From contig NZ_JAPEOZ010000001.1 in assembly GCF_026340655.1 (NCBI RefSeq), forward strand, positions 5,952,001 to 6,016,000: a stretch of DNA of 64,000 nucleotides, read 5' to 3'. The notes under the pieces are model-generated. The model was given only the letters and a program-made list of their open reading frames with translations, was not told the DNA's origin and searched no databases. This stretch comes from Streptomyces sp. NBC_01275 (GTDB taxonomy: Bacteria; Actinomycetota; Actinomycetes; Streptomycetales; Streptomycetaceae). Both the position numbers and the translations under genes were made by a program. Positions 1 to 8,484 of the stretch are shown one piece after another (position 1 is the stretch's first letter; the number at the start of each line of letters is the position of its first letter).

Positions 1-202
1 GGCCAGCCGGGTGCACCAACTCCCGCTCACACTCAGCCGGTTGGAGTGCGGAAGCCCGGTTCGTACGGAGGAGATCGCGTCGCTCACCAGGTCCATGGGG
101 GCAGCGTACGGTCCATGGCGACCCTGTCGTGAGACGCATGCGTATCCGGCTGAGCCGTCCAGGCATCGAAACACTCACCGGCCTCTTCCTAGGCTCGATG
201 AC

Positions 203-298
203 ATGACGCCTGACATGAGTGATGACACGACGCCTGACATGAGTGATGACACGACGCCTGACATGAGTGATGACATGACACCTGACCTGGTTGATGAG
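203..298 (+). repeat. 4 x 24-bp tandem repeat in a coding N-terminus
   Basis: Four consecutive 24-bp units (203-226, 227-250, 251-274, 275-298). Units 1-3 are nearly identical and the fourth is diverged. Each encodes an 8-residue block close to TPDMSDDT. Because the unit is a multiple of three, copy-number change would alter only the length of the N-terminal tail of the MBL-fold protein. Confidence 0.9.
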
Positions 299-1189
299 CA
301 CGTGCAGAGTTTCGTGATCGGGGACGTCGAGGTCCTCCGTGTCGTCGAGTGGCAGTCCCTCTTCGTGCCCGCCCCCGTGCTCGTCCCCGACTGCGGCCCC
401 GAGGTGTGGAAGGAGCACCGCGGGCTGCTCGCCCCCGACCACTGGGACCCCGACAGCGACCGGGTGGTGTCCGCGCTGCAGACCTGGGTCGTGCGCAGCG
501 CCGGGCGGACGGTACTCGTCGACACCGGAGTGGGCAACGGGCGTGAGCGGCCGGGCTTTCCGCACTTCCACCGGCGTCAGGGCGACCTGCCGGGGCGGCT
601 GGCGCGGGCGGGGGTGCGCCCGCAGGACGTCGACGTCGTCGTCAACACGCATATCCACGCGGACCACGTCGGCTGGAACACCGTCGACGTCGAGGGCGAG
701 TGGGCGCCGGCCTTCCCCCGGGCCCGCTACCTCCTGCCGGCCGCCGACGACGCCCACTTCGGCCCGGCGGGCGGCTACGGCGGCGGGGTACGGGAGGACG
801 ACCGCCTGGTCTACGAGGACAGCGTCGCGCCCGTGCACCGGGCCGGGCAGGCCGAGCTCTGGGACGGGGAGTACCGCATCGACGAGCACCTCACCCTGGA
901 GTCGGCCCCCGGCCACACCCCCGGCTCGGCGGTGCTGCGGCTCGCCTCGCGCGGCGAACGGGCCGTGTTCGTAGGGGACTTGATGCACAGCCCTGTGCAG
1001 GTGGTGCGCCCGGAGTGCAGCAGCTGCTTCTGCCTCGATCCGCGCCGGGCGGCGGCCAGCAGGCTCCGGGTGCTGGAACGAGCGGCGGAGGAACGGGAGT
1101 TGGTGATTCCGGCGCACTTCGGTGGGTCGGGCGCGGTGGAGGTGCGGAGGGAGGACGGGCGGCTGACACTCGGCGAGTTCGGAGGGTGA
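203..1189 (+). CDS. MBL-fold metallo-hydrolase
   Basis: Metallo-beta-lactamase-fold hydrolase of 328 aa from the first plausible ATG. The zinc signature THIHADH is at about residues 149-155 (H150, H152, D154, H155), followed by the later His/Asp ligand regions SAPGHTPGS and VFVGDLMHSP, as in lactonase/glyoxalase-II-type enzymes. No signal peptide, so probably cytoplasmic; the substrate cannot be read from sequence. The start is uncertain: the N-terminus consists of four 24-bp direct repeats with several in-frame ATGs (203, 215 and others), no good ribosome site precedes any of them, and an in-frame GTG at 302 lies just after the repeats, close to where the conserved domain begins. The frame also stays open upstream to base 11. 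Confidence 0.85.
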   Translation: MTPDMSDDTTPDMSDDTTPDMSDDMTPDLVDEHVQSFVIGDVEVLRVVEWQSLFVPAPVLVPDCGPEVWKEHRGLLAPDHWDPDSDRVVSALQTWVVRSAGRTVLVDTGVGNGRERPGFPHFHRRQGDLPGRLARAGVRPQDVDVVVNTHIHADHVGWNTVDVEGEWAPAFPRARYLLPAADDAHFGPAGGYGGGVREDDRLVYEDSVAPVHRAGQAELWDGEYRIDEHLTLESAPGHTPGSAVLRLASRGERAVFVGDLMHSPVQVVRPECSSCFCLDPRRAAASRLRVLERAAEERELVIPAHFGGSGAVEVRREDGRLTLGEFGG

Positions 1190-1265
1190 GGGGGTAAGAC
1201 CATCCCGGGCCGCGCGGTGCCCGGTCGCGTCGACAAGCGGGCGTCCCGCACGGTAGTCATGGGAC

Positions 1266-3287
1266 ATGAGCAACGGCGGGGACCCAGGGGGCGACAAGGG
1301 CCGGACAGTCAGCGGGCGTTACCGGCTGCTCGAACGCATCGGCTCCGGCGGGATGGGCACGGTCTGGCGGGCGTACGACGAACTCATGGAACGCGAGGTC
1401 GCCGTCAAACAGCCACGGCTGCCCGGCGACCCGGAGGACGAGGCCCACCGCCGCGCCGCCCACCGTCTCTACCGGGAGGCCCGGGCCGCCGCCCGCGTCG
1501 ACCATCCGTCCGCCGTCTCCGTGTACGACGTGGTCGTGGAGGGAGACCCCGACGTCGAGGGCGGACTCCCATGGATCGTCATGGAGTTGATCCGCGGCGA
1601 GTCGCTGCACGAGCTGCTGAGACGGGGGCCTCTCGACCCCGTCGAGTCCGCCCGCATCGGCCTCGCCGTCCTCGGGGCGCTGCGGGCCGCGCACGCCGTC
1701 GGCATCGTTCACCGCGACGTCAAGCCGGCCAACGTCCTGCTCGGCCCGAACGGCCGCGTCGTCCTCACCGACTTCGGCATCGCCCACATCCAGGGCGAGG
1801 AGTCCCTCACCGCCAGCGGTGAGTTCGTCGGCTCGCTGGAGTTCATCGCCCCGGAGCGGATGTCCGGCCGAGGCGCGGGTCCGGCCTCCGACCTGTGGTC
1901 CCTGGGAGTCCTGCTGTACGCGGCCGTAGAGGGCTGGTCCCCGTTCCGCCGTACGACGGTGGAGTCCACCCTCGCCGCGATCCTCGCCGCCGACCCGCCC
2001 GAGCCGAAGCAGGCCGGCCCGCTCGCCCCTCTCGTCGTACGACTCCTGGCCCGCGCCCCGGAAGCGCGTCCGGGCCCGGAGACGGTCGCCGCGGCTCTGG
2101 AGGCGGTGGCTGCGGCGGGCGCGGCGGAATCGGAGGAAACGAAGGAATCGGAGGAGGACGGGGCCTGGGCGGGCACCGGGGTGGGCGCCGAGGCGGGGGC
2201 AGGGGCAGGGGCAGGGGCAGAGGCCGGGGCAGAGGCCGGGGTGGAGCCTCAGGACGTGGGGTGGCTGCGGGAGTTCGGGGAGGACGTGGGGACGGTCCGG
2301 GTGGGGCCCGCAGGCCCCGACTCGACGGAGACGCCGGGCTCCGACCTCGATCCCGACCCAGGTTTCCGCTCCGGCTCCGGTCCCGGCTCCGCCTCTGGCC
2401 CCCATCCCCATCCCCATCCCCATCCCGAACCCGACCCCGATCCCGTCCGCGACGTCGACCTCGGCTCCGACCTCGCTCCCGGCCCCGACTCCGCTCCCGA
2501 CCCCGGATCCGACGACCCCGGATCCGACCCCGACCCCGACCCCGCCTCCGACCCCGGCCCTGGCCCCGACCCCGATCCCGGCCCCCGAATACAGGCGCAG
2601 CCTTCCGTCTCCCGCCCCCGCCCTCGCCCCCTCCGCCCCTTCCCCCTCCGTCCGCTTCCTCTCGCTCTCCTCGTCGGTGTCCTCGTCTCGGGTGCCTGGC
2701 TGGGTACGTCTCTCCTCCGGGACTCCGACGGCAGGGCGATCGGCGGGCAGACCGCGACCTACAGCTCGGCCCCGGCGGCTCCGGGCACGTCGGAGGCTTC
2801 GTCGGGGCCGGTGACCCCGTCGGTCTCGCCCGACCCCTGGCAGGCCCACCGGGAGACCGGCCTGGACGCCGTACTGTCCCTCCCGAGCCGGTACCGGGAG
2901 ACCGCGCGGCAGGACGACGCGAGCGACCAGCCGCGGCTGGTGGTCTACTCGGCCGGCTCCATCGACGTACGCCTCACGCAGTGGGACAGTGCGCCGGATG
3001 CGCCGATGGCTCGGGCGGCTCAGGCGCACGAGATATGGAGCGGTTACGCGCAGGACGCGCGCACGCAGACGACCCGCACCTCGTTCCACGGGGACGAGGC
3101 CGCGCTCGCCGACACCACGTACGGACTGGACGAGGTCCCGACCCGGGTCATGGAGCTCTTCGTCCGCACCGACGACAGCCGGATGTACGAACTGCGCGTC
3201 GACATGCCCAAGGGCACCCCGCAGGAGAAGCAGGGCACGGCCGTGTTCAAGGAGGCGCGCGGCCGTCTGGAGATCGGAGCGGGCTGA
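1266..3287 (+). CDS. Transmembrane Ser/Thr protein kinase (PknB type)
   Basis: Eukaryotic-type Ser/Thr kinase, 673 aa. Cytoplasmic kinase domain at about residues 19-275: glycine loop GSGGMG (26-31), catalytic Lys48 in AVK, HRDVKPAN loop (H149-R150-D151), DFG at 169-171, then an APE-like PER. A long low-complexity linker follows (about 290-455): a Gly/Ala/Glu stretch, then an Asp-Pro/Gly-Ser/His-Pro stretch. One membrane helix (about 464-487) follows, then an outside domain of roughly 180 aa with no PASTA repeats. Such kinases autophosphorylate and signal wall or envelope state; the ligand here is unknown. The ATG at 1266 fits the domain start. A transcript reading into gabD (172 bp downstream) is possible but not obvious. 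Confidence 0.93.
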   Translation: MSNGGDPGGDKGRTVSGRYRLLERIGSGGMGTVWRAYDELMEREVAVKQPRLPGDPEDEAHRRAAHRLYREARAAARVDHPSAVSVYDVVVEGDPDVEGGLPWIVMELIRGESLHELLRRGPLDPVESARIGLAVLGALRAAHAVGIVHRDVKPANVLLGPNGRVVLTDFGIAHIQGEESLTASGEFVGSLEFIAPERMSGRGAGPASDLWSLGVLLYAAVEGWSPFRRTTVESTLAAILAADPPEPKQAGPLAPLVVRLLARAPEARPGPETVAAALEAVAAAGAAESEETKESEEDGAWAGTGVGAEAGAGAGAGAEAGAEAGVEPQDVGWLREFGEDVGTVRVGPAGPDSTETPGSDLDPDPGFRSGSGPGSASGPHPHPHPHPEPDPDPVRDVDLGSDLAPGPDSAPDPGSDDPGSDPDPDPASDPGPGPDPDPGPRIQAQPSVSRPRPRPLRPFPLRPLPLALLVGVLVSGAWLGTSLLRDSDGRAIGGQTATYSSAPAAPGTSEASSGPVTPSVSPDPWQAHRETGLDAVLSLPSRYRETARQDDASDQPRLVVYSAGSIDVRLTQWDSAPDAPMARAAQAHEIWSGYAQDARTQTTRTSFHGDEAALADTTYGLDEVPTRVMELFVRTDDSRMYELRVDMPKGTPQEKQGTAVFKEARGRLEIGAG

Positions 3288-3459
3288 AGAACGGGCCGAG
3301 GAACGGCTGGAGAACGAGCTCAAAACGGTCGGCGTGTCGCCGTACAACGCCCTGATCAGCGCATTCCATGCCAGTGCGCACTGGCGTCGTGTGCGAGGCA
3401 GGTGAAGGCGCGTTACCCACGGGTACCCAAAGTCTTCCGCACGTCATACCCTGCGCCTC

Positions 3460-5073
3460 ATGACGGACTCGCAGGCCCCGGAAAAGACCGGCACCAACCC
3501 GCTCGCCCCAGCCCCCACCGGCGTCCGCACGGCCGCCGACGTGGTCACCCCCCAGCTCGTCGCCCAGCTGACCAAGGGCGTCGTCGGCTCCGGCCGGACC
3601 GCGAACCACACGCCGTTCACCGGCGAGAAGCTCGCCGACCTGCCCGAGTCCACCCCCGACGACGTGCGCGAGGCCTTCGCGGCGGCCCGCGTCGCGCAGG
3701 CCGTGTGGGAGCGGACGCCCGTACGGGAGCGCGCCGCCGTGCTGCTGCGCTTCCACGACCTGATCCTGGCCCGCCAGGCCGAGGTCCTGGACCTGATCCA
3801 GCTGGAGACCGGCAAGGCGCGGCTGCACGCCCACGAGGAGGTGCAGGCCGTCGCCGTCGCGGCCCGCCACTACGGCCGCAAGGCCCCCGCCTACCTCCGC
3901 CCCAAGCGGCACGCCGGCGCGATGCCGACCCTGACGAAGGTCACCGAACTGCGCCACCCGCGCGGTGTCGTCGGCCAGATCGCCCCCTGGAACTACCCGC
4001 TGGAACTGTCGGTCGGCGACGCGATCCCCGCGTTCGCGGCAGGCAACGCGGTCGTCATGAAGCCGGACACGGAGACCTGCCTGACCGCCCTGTGGGCCCG
4101 CGACCTGCTCATCGAGGCCGGTCTGCCGGCCGGTGTCTTCCAGGTCGTCCTCGGCGAGGGCCCCGTCATCGGCCCGGAGGTCGTCAAGCACGCCGACTAC
4201 GTCTCCTTCACCGGCTCCACCCGCACCGGCCGCGAGGTCGCCCAGGGCGCCGCCGCCCGGCTGGTCGGCGTCTCCCTCGAACTCGGCGGCAAGAACGCCA
4301 TGTTGGTCCTCGCCGACGCCGACATAGAGAAGGCGGCCGCGGGCGCGGTCCGCGCCTGCTTCTCCTCCGCGGGCCAACTCTGCATCTCCATCGAGCGGTT
4401 GTACGTCCACGAGTCGATCGCGGACGTCTTCGTCGAGCGCTTCGCCGCCCGCACGAAGGGCATGCGGCTCGGCAACTCCCTCGCCTACGGCGCCGACATG
4501 GGCTCGCTGGTGGGCGAACGCCAGCTGGAGACGGTCACGCGGCATGTCGACGAGGCGGTCGAGAAGGGCGCCAAGGTGGTCGCGGGAGGGGTGGCCCGTC
4601 CCGACATCGGCCCCTACTTCTACGAGCCGACCATCCTCGACGGGGTCACCGAGCCCATGTCGGTGTGCACGGAGGAGACGTTCGGCCCGGTCGTCTCGAT
4701 CTACCGCTTCAAGACCGAGGACGAGGCGATCGAGCTCGCCAACGCCACACCGTACGGCCTGAACTCGTCGGTCTGGACGAAGGACGGCCGCCGTGGCCGC
4801 GAGGTCGCCGCCCGCGTCCGCGCCGGCACCGTGAACGTCAACGAGGGGTACGCCTCCGCCTACGGCAGCGTCCAGTCGCCCATGGGCGGCATGAAGGACT
4901 CCGGCCTCGGCCGCCGCCACGGCTCCGAGGGCATCCTCAAGTACACCGAGGCCCAGACCGTCGCCCAGCAGCGCCTGCTCCCGATGGCCCCGTCCCTGGG
5001 AATGAGCGACGAGAAGTACGCGGAGTTCATGACCCGCAGCCTGAGGGCGATGAAGGCATTCCGGCTGCGCTAG
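3460..5073 (+). CDS. gabD: Succinate-semialdehyde dehydrogenase
   Basis: NAD(P)+-dependent aldehyde dehydrogenase, 537 aa, closest to the actinobacterial succinic-semialdehyde dehydrogenase group that oxidises succinate semialdehyde to succinate (GABA shunt). Family hallmarks are present: PWNYP in the cofactor domain, the general base in LELGGKN (E274), and the catalytic cysteine in GQLCIS (C308). The C-terminal ETFGPVVSIYRF block is also present. Length is slightly above the usual 450-500 aa because of an N-terminal tail of about 30 residues. The 76-bp gap to the GMC oxidoreductase gene suggests cotranscription. Substrate assignment is by recognition of the subgroup, so another aldehyde is possible. 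Confidence 0.85.
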   Translation: MTDSQAPEKTGTNPLAPAPTGVRTAADVVTPQLVAQLTKGVVGSGRTANHTPFTGEKLADLPESTPDDVREAFAAARVAQAVWERTPVRERAAVLLRFHDLILARQAEVLDLIQLETGKARLHAHEEVQAVAVAARHYGRKAPAYLRPKRHAGAMPTLTKVTELRHPRGVVGQIAPWNYPLELSVGDAIPAFAAGNAVVMKPDTETCLTALWARDLLIEAGLPAGVFQVVLGEGPVIGPEVVKHADYVSFTGSTRTGREVAQGAAARLVGVSLELGGKNAMLVLADADIEKAAAGAVRACFSSAGQLCISIERLYVHESIADVFVERFAARTKGMRLGNSLAYGADMGSLVGERQLETVTRHVDEAVEKGAKVVAGGVARPDIGPYFYEPTILDGVTEPMSVCTEETFGPVVSIYRFKTEDEAIELANATPYGLNSSVWTKDGRRGREVAARVRAGTVNVNEGYASAYGSVQSPMGGMKDSGLGRRHGSEGILKYTEAQTVAQQRLLPMAPSLGMSDEKYAEFMTRSLRAMKAFRLR

Positions 5074-5149
5074 ATCGGGCTGGGGGCTCAGCGGGCTCGG
5101 CAGGTTCTACGGGCTCGGCAAGTTTTACGGCTTTCAACGAGGAGAGCAC

Positions 5150-6937
5150 GTGTCCCAGGACGCATACGACTACGACTACGACGTCATCGTCGTCGGTTCG
5201 GGCTTCGGCGGTTCCGTCACCGCCCTGCGCCTGACGGAGAAGGGCTACCGGGTCGGGGTCCTGGAGGCGGGACGCCGTTTCACCCCCGGCACGCTCCCCA
5301 AGAACTCCTGGGACCTCAGGAACTACCTCTGGGCCCCCAAGCTCGGCATGTACGGCATCCAGCGCATCCATCTGCTGGGCAACGTCATGGTCCTCGCCGG
5401 CGCGGGCGTGGGCGGCGGCTCCCTCAACTACGCCAACACCCTCTACGTACCGCCGAAGCCGTTCTTCGAGGACCCGCAGTGGCGGGACATCACGGACTGG
5501 CAGGAGGAGCTGACGCCGTACTACGACCAGGCCCGGCGCATGCTGGGCGTGCGGCTCAACCCGACGATGACCCCGTCCGACGTGCATCTGAAGGCGGCGG
5601 CCGAGCGGATGGGCGTCGGGAGCACCTTCCACATGGCGCCGGTCGGCGTGTTCTTCGGCGACGGCGAGGACGCGGACGGCGCGGCGAAGGCGAGGCCGGG
5701 GGAGCAGGTGCCCGACCCCTACTTCGGGGGCGCGGGCCCGGCCCGCAAGGCCTGCACCGAGTGCGGCGAGTGCATGACGGGCTGCCGGCACGGCGCGAAG
5801 AACACCCTCAACGAGAACTATCTCCACCTCGCCGAGAAGGCGGGCGCGGTCGTCCACCCCATGACGACGGTGGTGTCGCTCACGGACGACTCGCGCGGCG
5901 GGTACGCGGTCGCCACCCTCCCCACCGACGGCCGCCGCAAGGCCGAGGGACGTACCTTCACGGCCCGCCGCGTCGTCCTCGCCGCCGGCACCTACGGCAC
6001 CCAGACCCTGCTGCACCGTATGAAGTCCGGCGGGCAACTGCCGTATCTCTCGGAGAAGCTGGGCGAGCTGACCCGTACCAACTCCGAGGCCCTGGTCGGC
6101 TCCCAGACCACCGACCGGCGCTACCGCAAGGCGACCGGGAAGGCGCGGGTCGACTTCACGCGCGGAGTCGCCATCACCTCCTCCGTCCACCCGGACGAGT
6201 CCACCCACATCGAGCCGGTCCGCTACGGCCGGGGCTCGAACTCGATGGGCGGCCTGTCGATCCTCCAGGTCCCTTACGCCGAGGGCTCGTCGAGGGTCGG
6301 CGGCTGGCTGGCGAACGCGGCCCGCCACCCCCTCCTCGTCCTGCGCTCGCTCTCCAACCGCCGCTGGTCGGAGCGGACCATCATCGGCCTGGTGATGCAG
6401 TCCCTGGACAACTCGCTGACGACGTATCTGAAGCCGACCGGCGTCGGCAAGGGGCTGCTGACGGCACGTCAGGGCCATGGCGCCCCCAACCCCAAGCAGA
6501 TCAGGGCCGCTTCGGAGGCCGCCTCCGCCATCGCCGCCGACATCAACGGCTTCGCCGGCTCCAACGTGGGCGAGCTGATGGGCACCCCGCTGACCGCCCA
6601 CTTCCTCGGCGGCTGCCCGATCGGCGCCTCACACGAGACGGGCGTGATCGACCCGTACCACCGGCTGTACGGCCATCCCGGCATCTCGGTCGTCGACGGC
6701 GCGGCGGTCTCCGCGAACCTGGGCGTGAACCCCTCGCTCACCATCACCGCCCAGGCCGAGCGGGCGATGTCGTACTGGCCGAACAAGGGCGAGGCGGACC
6801 CGCGCCCCGACCCGGGAGCGGCGTACCGGCGGCTGAAGCCGGTGGAGCCGTGCGACCCCGCGGTGCCCGCGGACGCGTTCGGCGCGCTGAAGCTGCCGTT
6901 CCTGGGGATCCCGGCGGTGCCGCCCAAGCGGGGGTGA
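5150..6937 (+). CDS. GMC oxidoreductase, cholesterol-oxidase-like
   Basis: FAD-dependent glucose-methanol-choline family oxidoreductase of 595 aa. The N-terminal dinucleotide fold is VIVVGSGFGG (residues 12-21), the GAGVGGGSLNYANTL block binds FAD, and the C-terminal part carries the HFLGGCPIG and NPSLTITA blocks found in ChoD-type cholesterol oxidases. A four-cysteine cluster CxxCxxCxxxC (C202, C205, C208, C212) followed by RHGAKNTL is characteristic of this subgroup. Chosen start: GTG at 5150, with a GAGGAG ribosome site at 5139-5144. No export signal. The 76-bp spacer to gabD contains two 18-bp direct repeats (5093-5110, 5111-5128). A hairpin terminator follows. The substrate is probably a sterol or another hydrophobic alcohol, but this is inferred. 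Confidence 0.88.
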   Translation: MSQDAYDYDYDVIVVGSGFGGSVTALRLTEKGYRVGVLEAGRRFTPGTLPKNSWDLRNYLWAPKLGMYGIQRIHLLGNVMVLAGAGVGGGSLNYANTLYVPPKPFFEDPQWRDITDWQEELTPYYDQARRMLGVRLNPTMTPSDVHLKAAAERMGVGSTFHMAPVGVFFGDGEDADGAAKARPGEQVPDPYFGGAGPARKACTECGECMTGCRHGAKNTLNENYLHLAEKAGAVVHPMTTVVSLTDDSRGGYAVATLPTDGRRKAEGRTFTARRVVLAAGTYGTQTLLHRMKSGGQLPYLSEKLGELTRTNSEALVGSQTTDRRYRKATGKARVDFTRGVAITSSVHPDESTHIEPVRYGRGSNSMGGLSILQVPYAEGSSRVGGWLANAARHPLLVLRSLSNRRWSERTIIGLVMQSLDNSLTTYLKPTGVGKGLLTARQGHGAPNPKQIRAASEAASAIAADINGFAGSNVGELMGTPLTAHFLGGCPIGASHETGVIDPYHRLYGHPGISVVDGAAVSANLGVNPSLTITAQAERAMSYWPNKGEADPRPDPGAAYRRLKPVEPCDPAVPADAFGALKLPFLGIPAVPPKRG

Positions 6938-6945
6938 AACACGAA

Positions 6946-6977
6946 GGGACCTGCGCCCCCCTCCGAGCGCAGGTCCC
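6946..6977. terminator. Hairpin terminator between convergent genes
   Basis: Perfect 11-bp inverted repeat (6946-6956 with 6967-6977), 10-nt loop, starting 9 nt after the GMC oxidoreductase stop. The next gene is convergent, so it can serve both strands. Confidence 0.8.
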
Positions 6978-7145
6978 GTGTCGCTTCCCCGTCGGCCGAC
7001 GGGGCCGGTGCAGGTATGCGGGAACCGCGGAGTTGATCCTTGGTTCAGTAGGTGTGACTGGTGGGGCCTGTGAAGAGTTGCCCTCTCCACACAGGATCTT
7101 TATGTGGCCTGCGTCACATTGTCGTGTCGTAGGGTCGCGTCCGCC

Positions 7146-8267
7146 TCAGCCGTTCGCGGTGGGGCGCAGCTCTCCCACGTCGATGCCGCACTCCTTCTCG
7201 ATCGCGCGGATCGAGGTCTTGCGGGCGCTGTCGTCCGCCGAACCCTTGCCGGCGTCGGCCTCCGTGCCGGCGTCGAGGGAGGCGGCGTACGCGCGCAGCG
7301 CCGTGACGTCGTCCGCCGCCGGTCCCGTGAGGTCGGTCAGGTCGGTGAGGACGGAGGCGAGCTCGTCCGGTGTGTAGCGGCTGTCCTCGGACACCGCGAG
7401 CGGCGCCGCGACCGAGCAGAAGGTGTCCGCGGGCTCGGTCGTCGCCCCCGTGACCTTCTGGTGCCGGGCGGGCGCGTCCAGGTCGAAGTGCGCCGCCGCC
7501 GTCGGGTCGGGCTTCGCGCTCCGCAGGACCTTCCCGACGCCGGCCGCGGCCTTCCCGACGGTCCGGTAGGCCACCGGCGGCTCCTCGCCGGACACCAGCC
7601 GCCGCTCCAGCGCCGAGCGGTAGGCGCCGACGGTGACGGTGTCGCCCTCGAACTCCCCCTGCCCGACCCGCCCGTCGTCGTACGGCAGGACACCGCCCGA
7701 CCCCAGCGGCGACCAGACGCCGTCGGAGTAGCGGGCGAACGAGATCACGTAGTCGTGCCCGACCTCCAGCCGCGAGGCGTCCGGCGTGCCCACGCGGACC
7801 CGGACGCCGTCCTTGACCTCCCAGCCGTCGACGGTGACCGTCAGGGAGTCGGGCAGGGCCGGCGCGTCGGAGCGCTCCCACACGTGCTGGGTCACCCGCA
7901 GGTCGACCGTCCTCGGCAGATACTCCTCACCGCTCCCGGACTCCTCACCGCTCTGGGACTCCGTGTCGTCTCCGGACTCCGGGTCGGGGCGTTCGTGCTC
8001 GGCCGCCACCCGCACGACGGCGACCTGGTCCCCGTACGACACCCAGTCGGTCGCGGTGAAGGAGGGGACGGCCTCCTTCGCCTCCGCGTCGGTGAACACG
8101 ACCTGGCCGGCGCCGCGCTCGTCGCCCCGGCCCGCGTCGCTCGCGTTGTCCGTGCCGCTCGTGCCGTCGGCGCCGCACGAGACGAGTGCCAGTGAACCGG
8201 CGACGACGACGCCCAGCACCGCCCCCGGGATGGTCGAGATCTTCCTTCGCTCGGTCGGCGTGGTCAT
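7146..8267 (-). CDS. Exported lipoprotein, paralogue of the next gene
   Basis: Putative lipoprotein of 373 aa with no recognised enzyme domain. The N-terminus has positive charges (TERRKIS), a hydrophobic core and a lipobox-like LVSC, followed by a Gly/Ser/Thr-rich spacer, so the mature protein should be lipid-anchored outside the membrane. It aligns along its length with the product of 8485-9591: both have a SYGDQ(V/A)AVV block, EYLPRTVDLRV / GYLSRTVDLQV, a D(V/L)EVGHDY-like block and a C-terminal region with two conserved cysteines. The two genes are probably a tandem duplication. ATG at 8267 chosen; a GTG two codons upstream (8273) sits better behind the GGGGAG ribosome site and is equally possible. 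Confidence 0.8.
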   Translation of the reverse strand: MTTPTERRKISTIPGAVLGVVVAGSLALVSCGADGTSGTDNASDAGRGDERGAGQVVFTDAEAKEAVPSFTATDWVSYGDQVAVVRVAAEHERPDPESGDDTESQSGEESGSGEEYLPRTVDLRVTQHVWERSDAPALPDSLTVTVDGWEVKDGVRVRVGTPDASRLEVGHDYVISFARYSDGVWSPLGSGGVLPYDDGRVGQGEFEGDTVTVGAYRSALERRLVSGEEPPVAYRTVGKAAAGVGKVLRSAKPDPTAAAHFDLDAPARHQKVTGATTEPADTFCSVAAPLAVSEDSRYTPDELASVLTDLTDLTGPAADDVTALRAYAASLDAGTEADAGKGSADDSARKTSIRAIEKECGIDVGELRPTANG

Positions 8268-8484
8268 GGCCACGGGACTCCCCCTTGTCGGTCCGGTCTC
8301 GGTCCGATGTCTGTCCAGCAGGTCGCGGCGGCTCCGGTGGTCTCCGGTCCGCCGCCACTGTGACGCCGTAGGAGCCCTGTTCGTTCATGCGGCCGGGGTG
8401 ACCCGAGCGTCCGGGCCACCCCGGCCGTGCCGTCCGCGGACGGAGGTCGCGCTGCTCGGCTACCGAAGTGCTTCAGCCGCCGAG

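Noticed and set aside
1..202. Upstream extension of the MBL-fold gene to base 11.
   Set aside because: No ribosome site and the sequence does not look coding; conservation begins after base 300.
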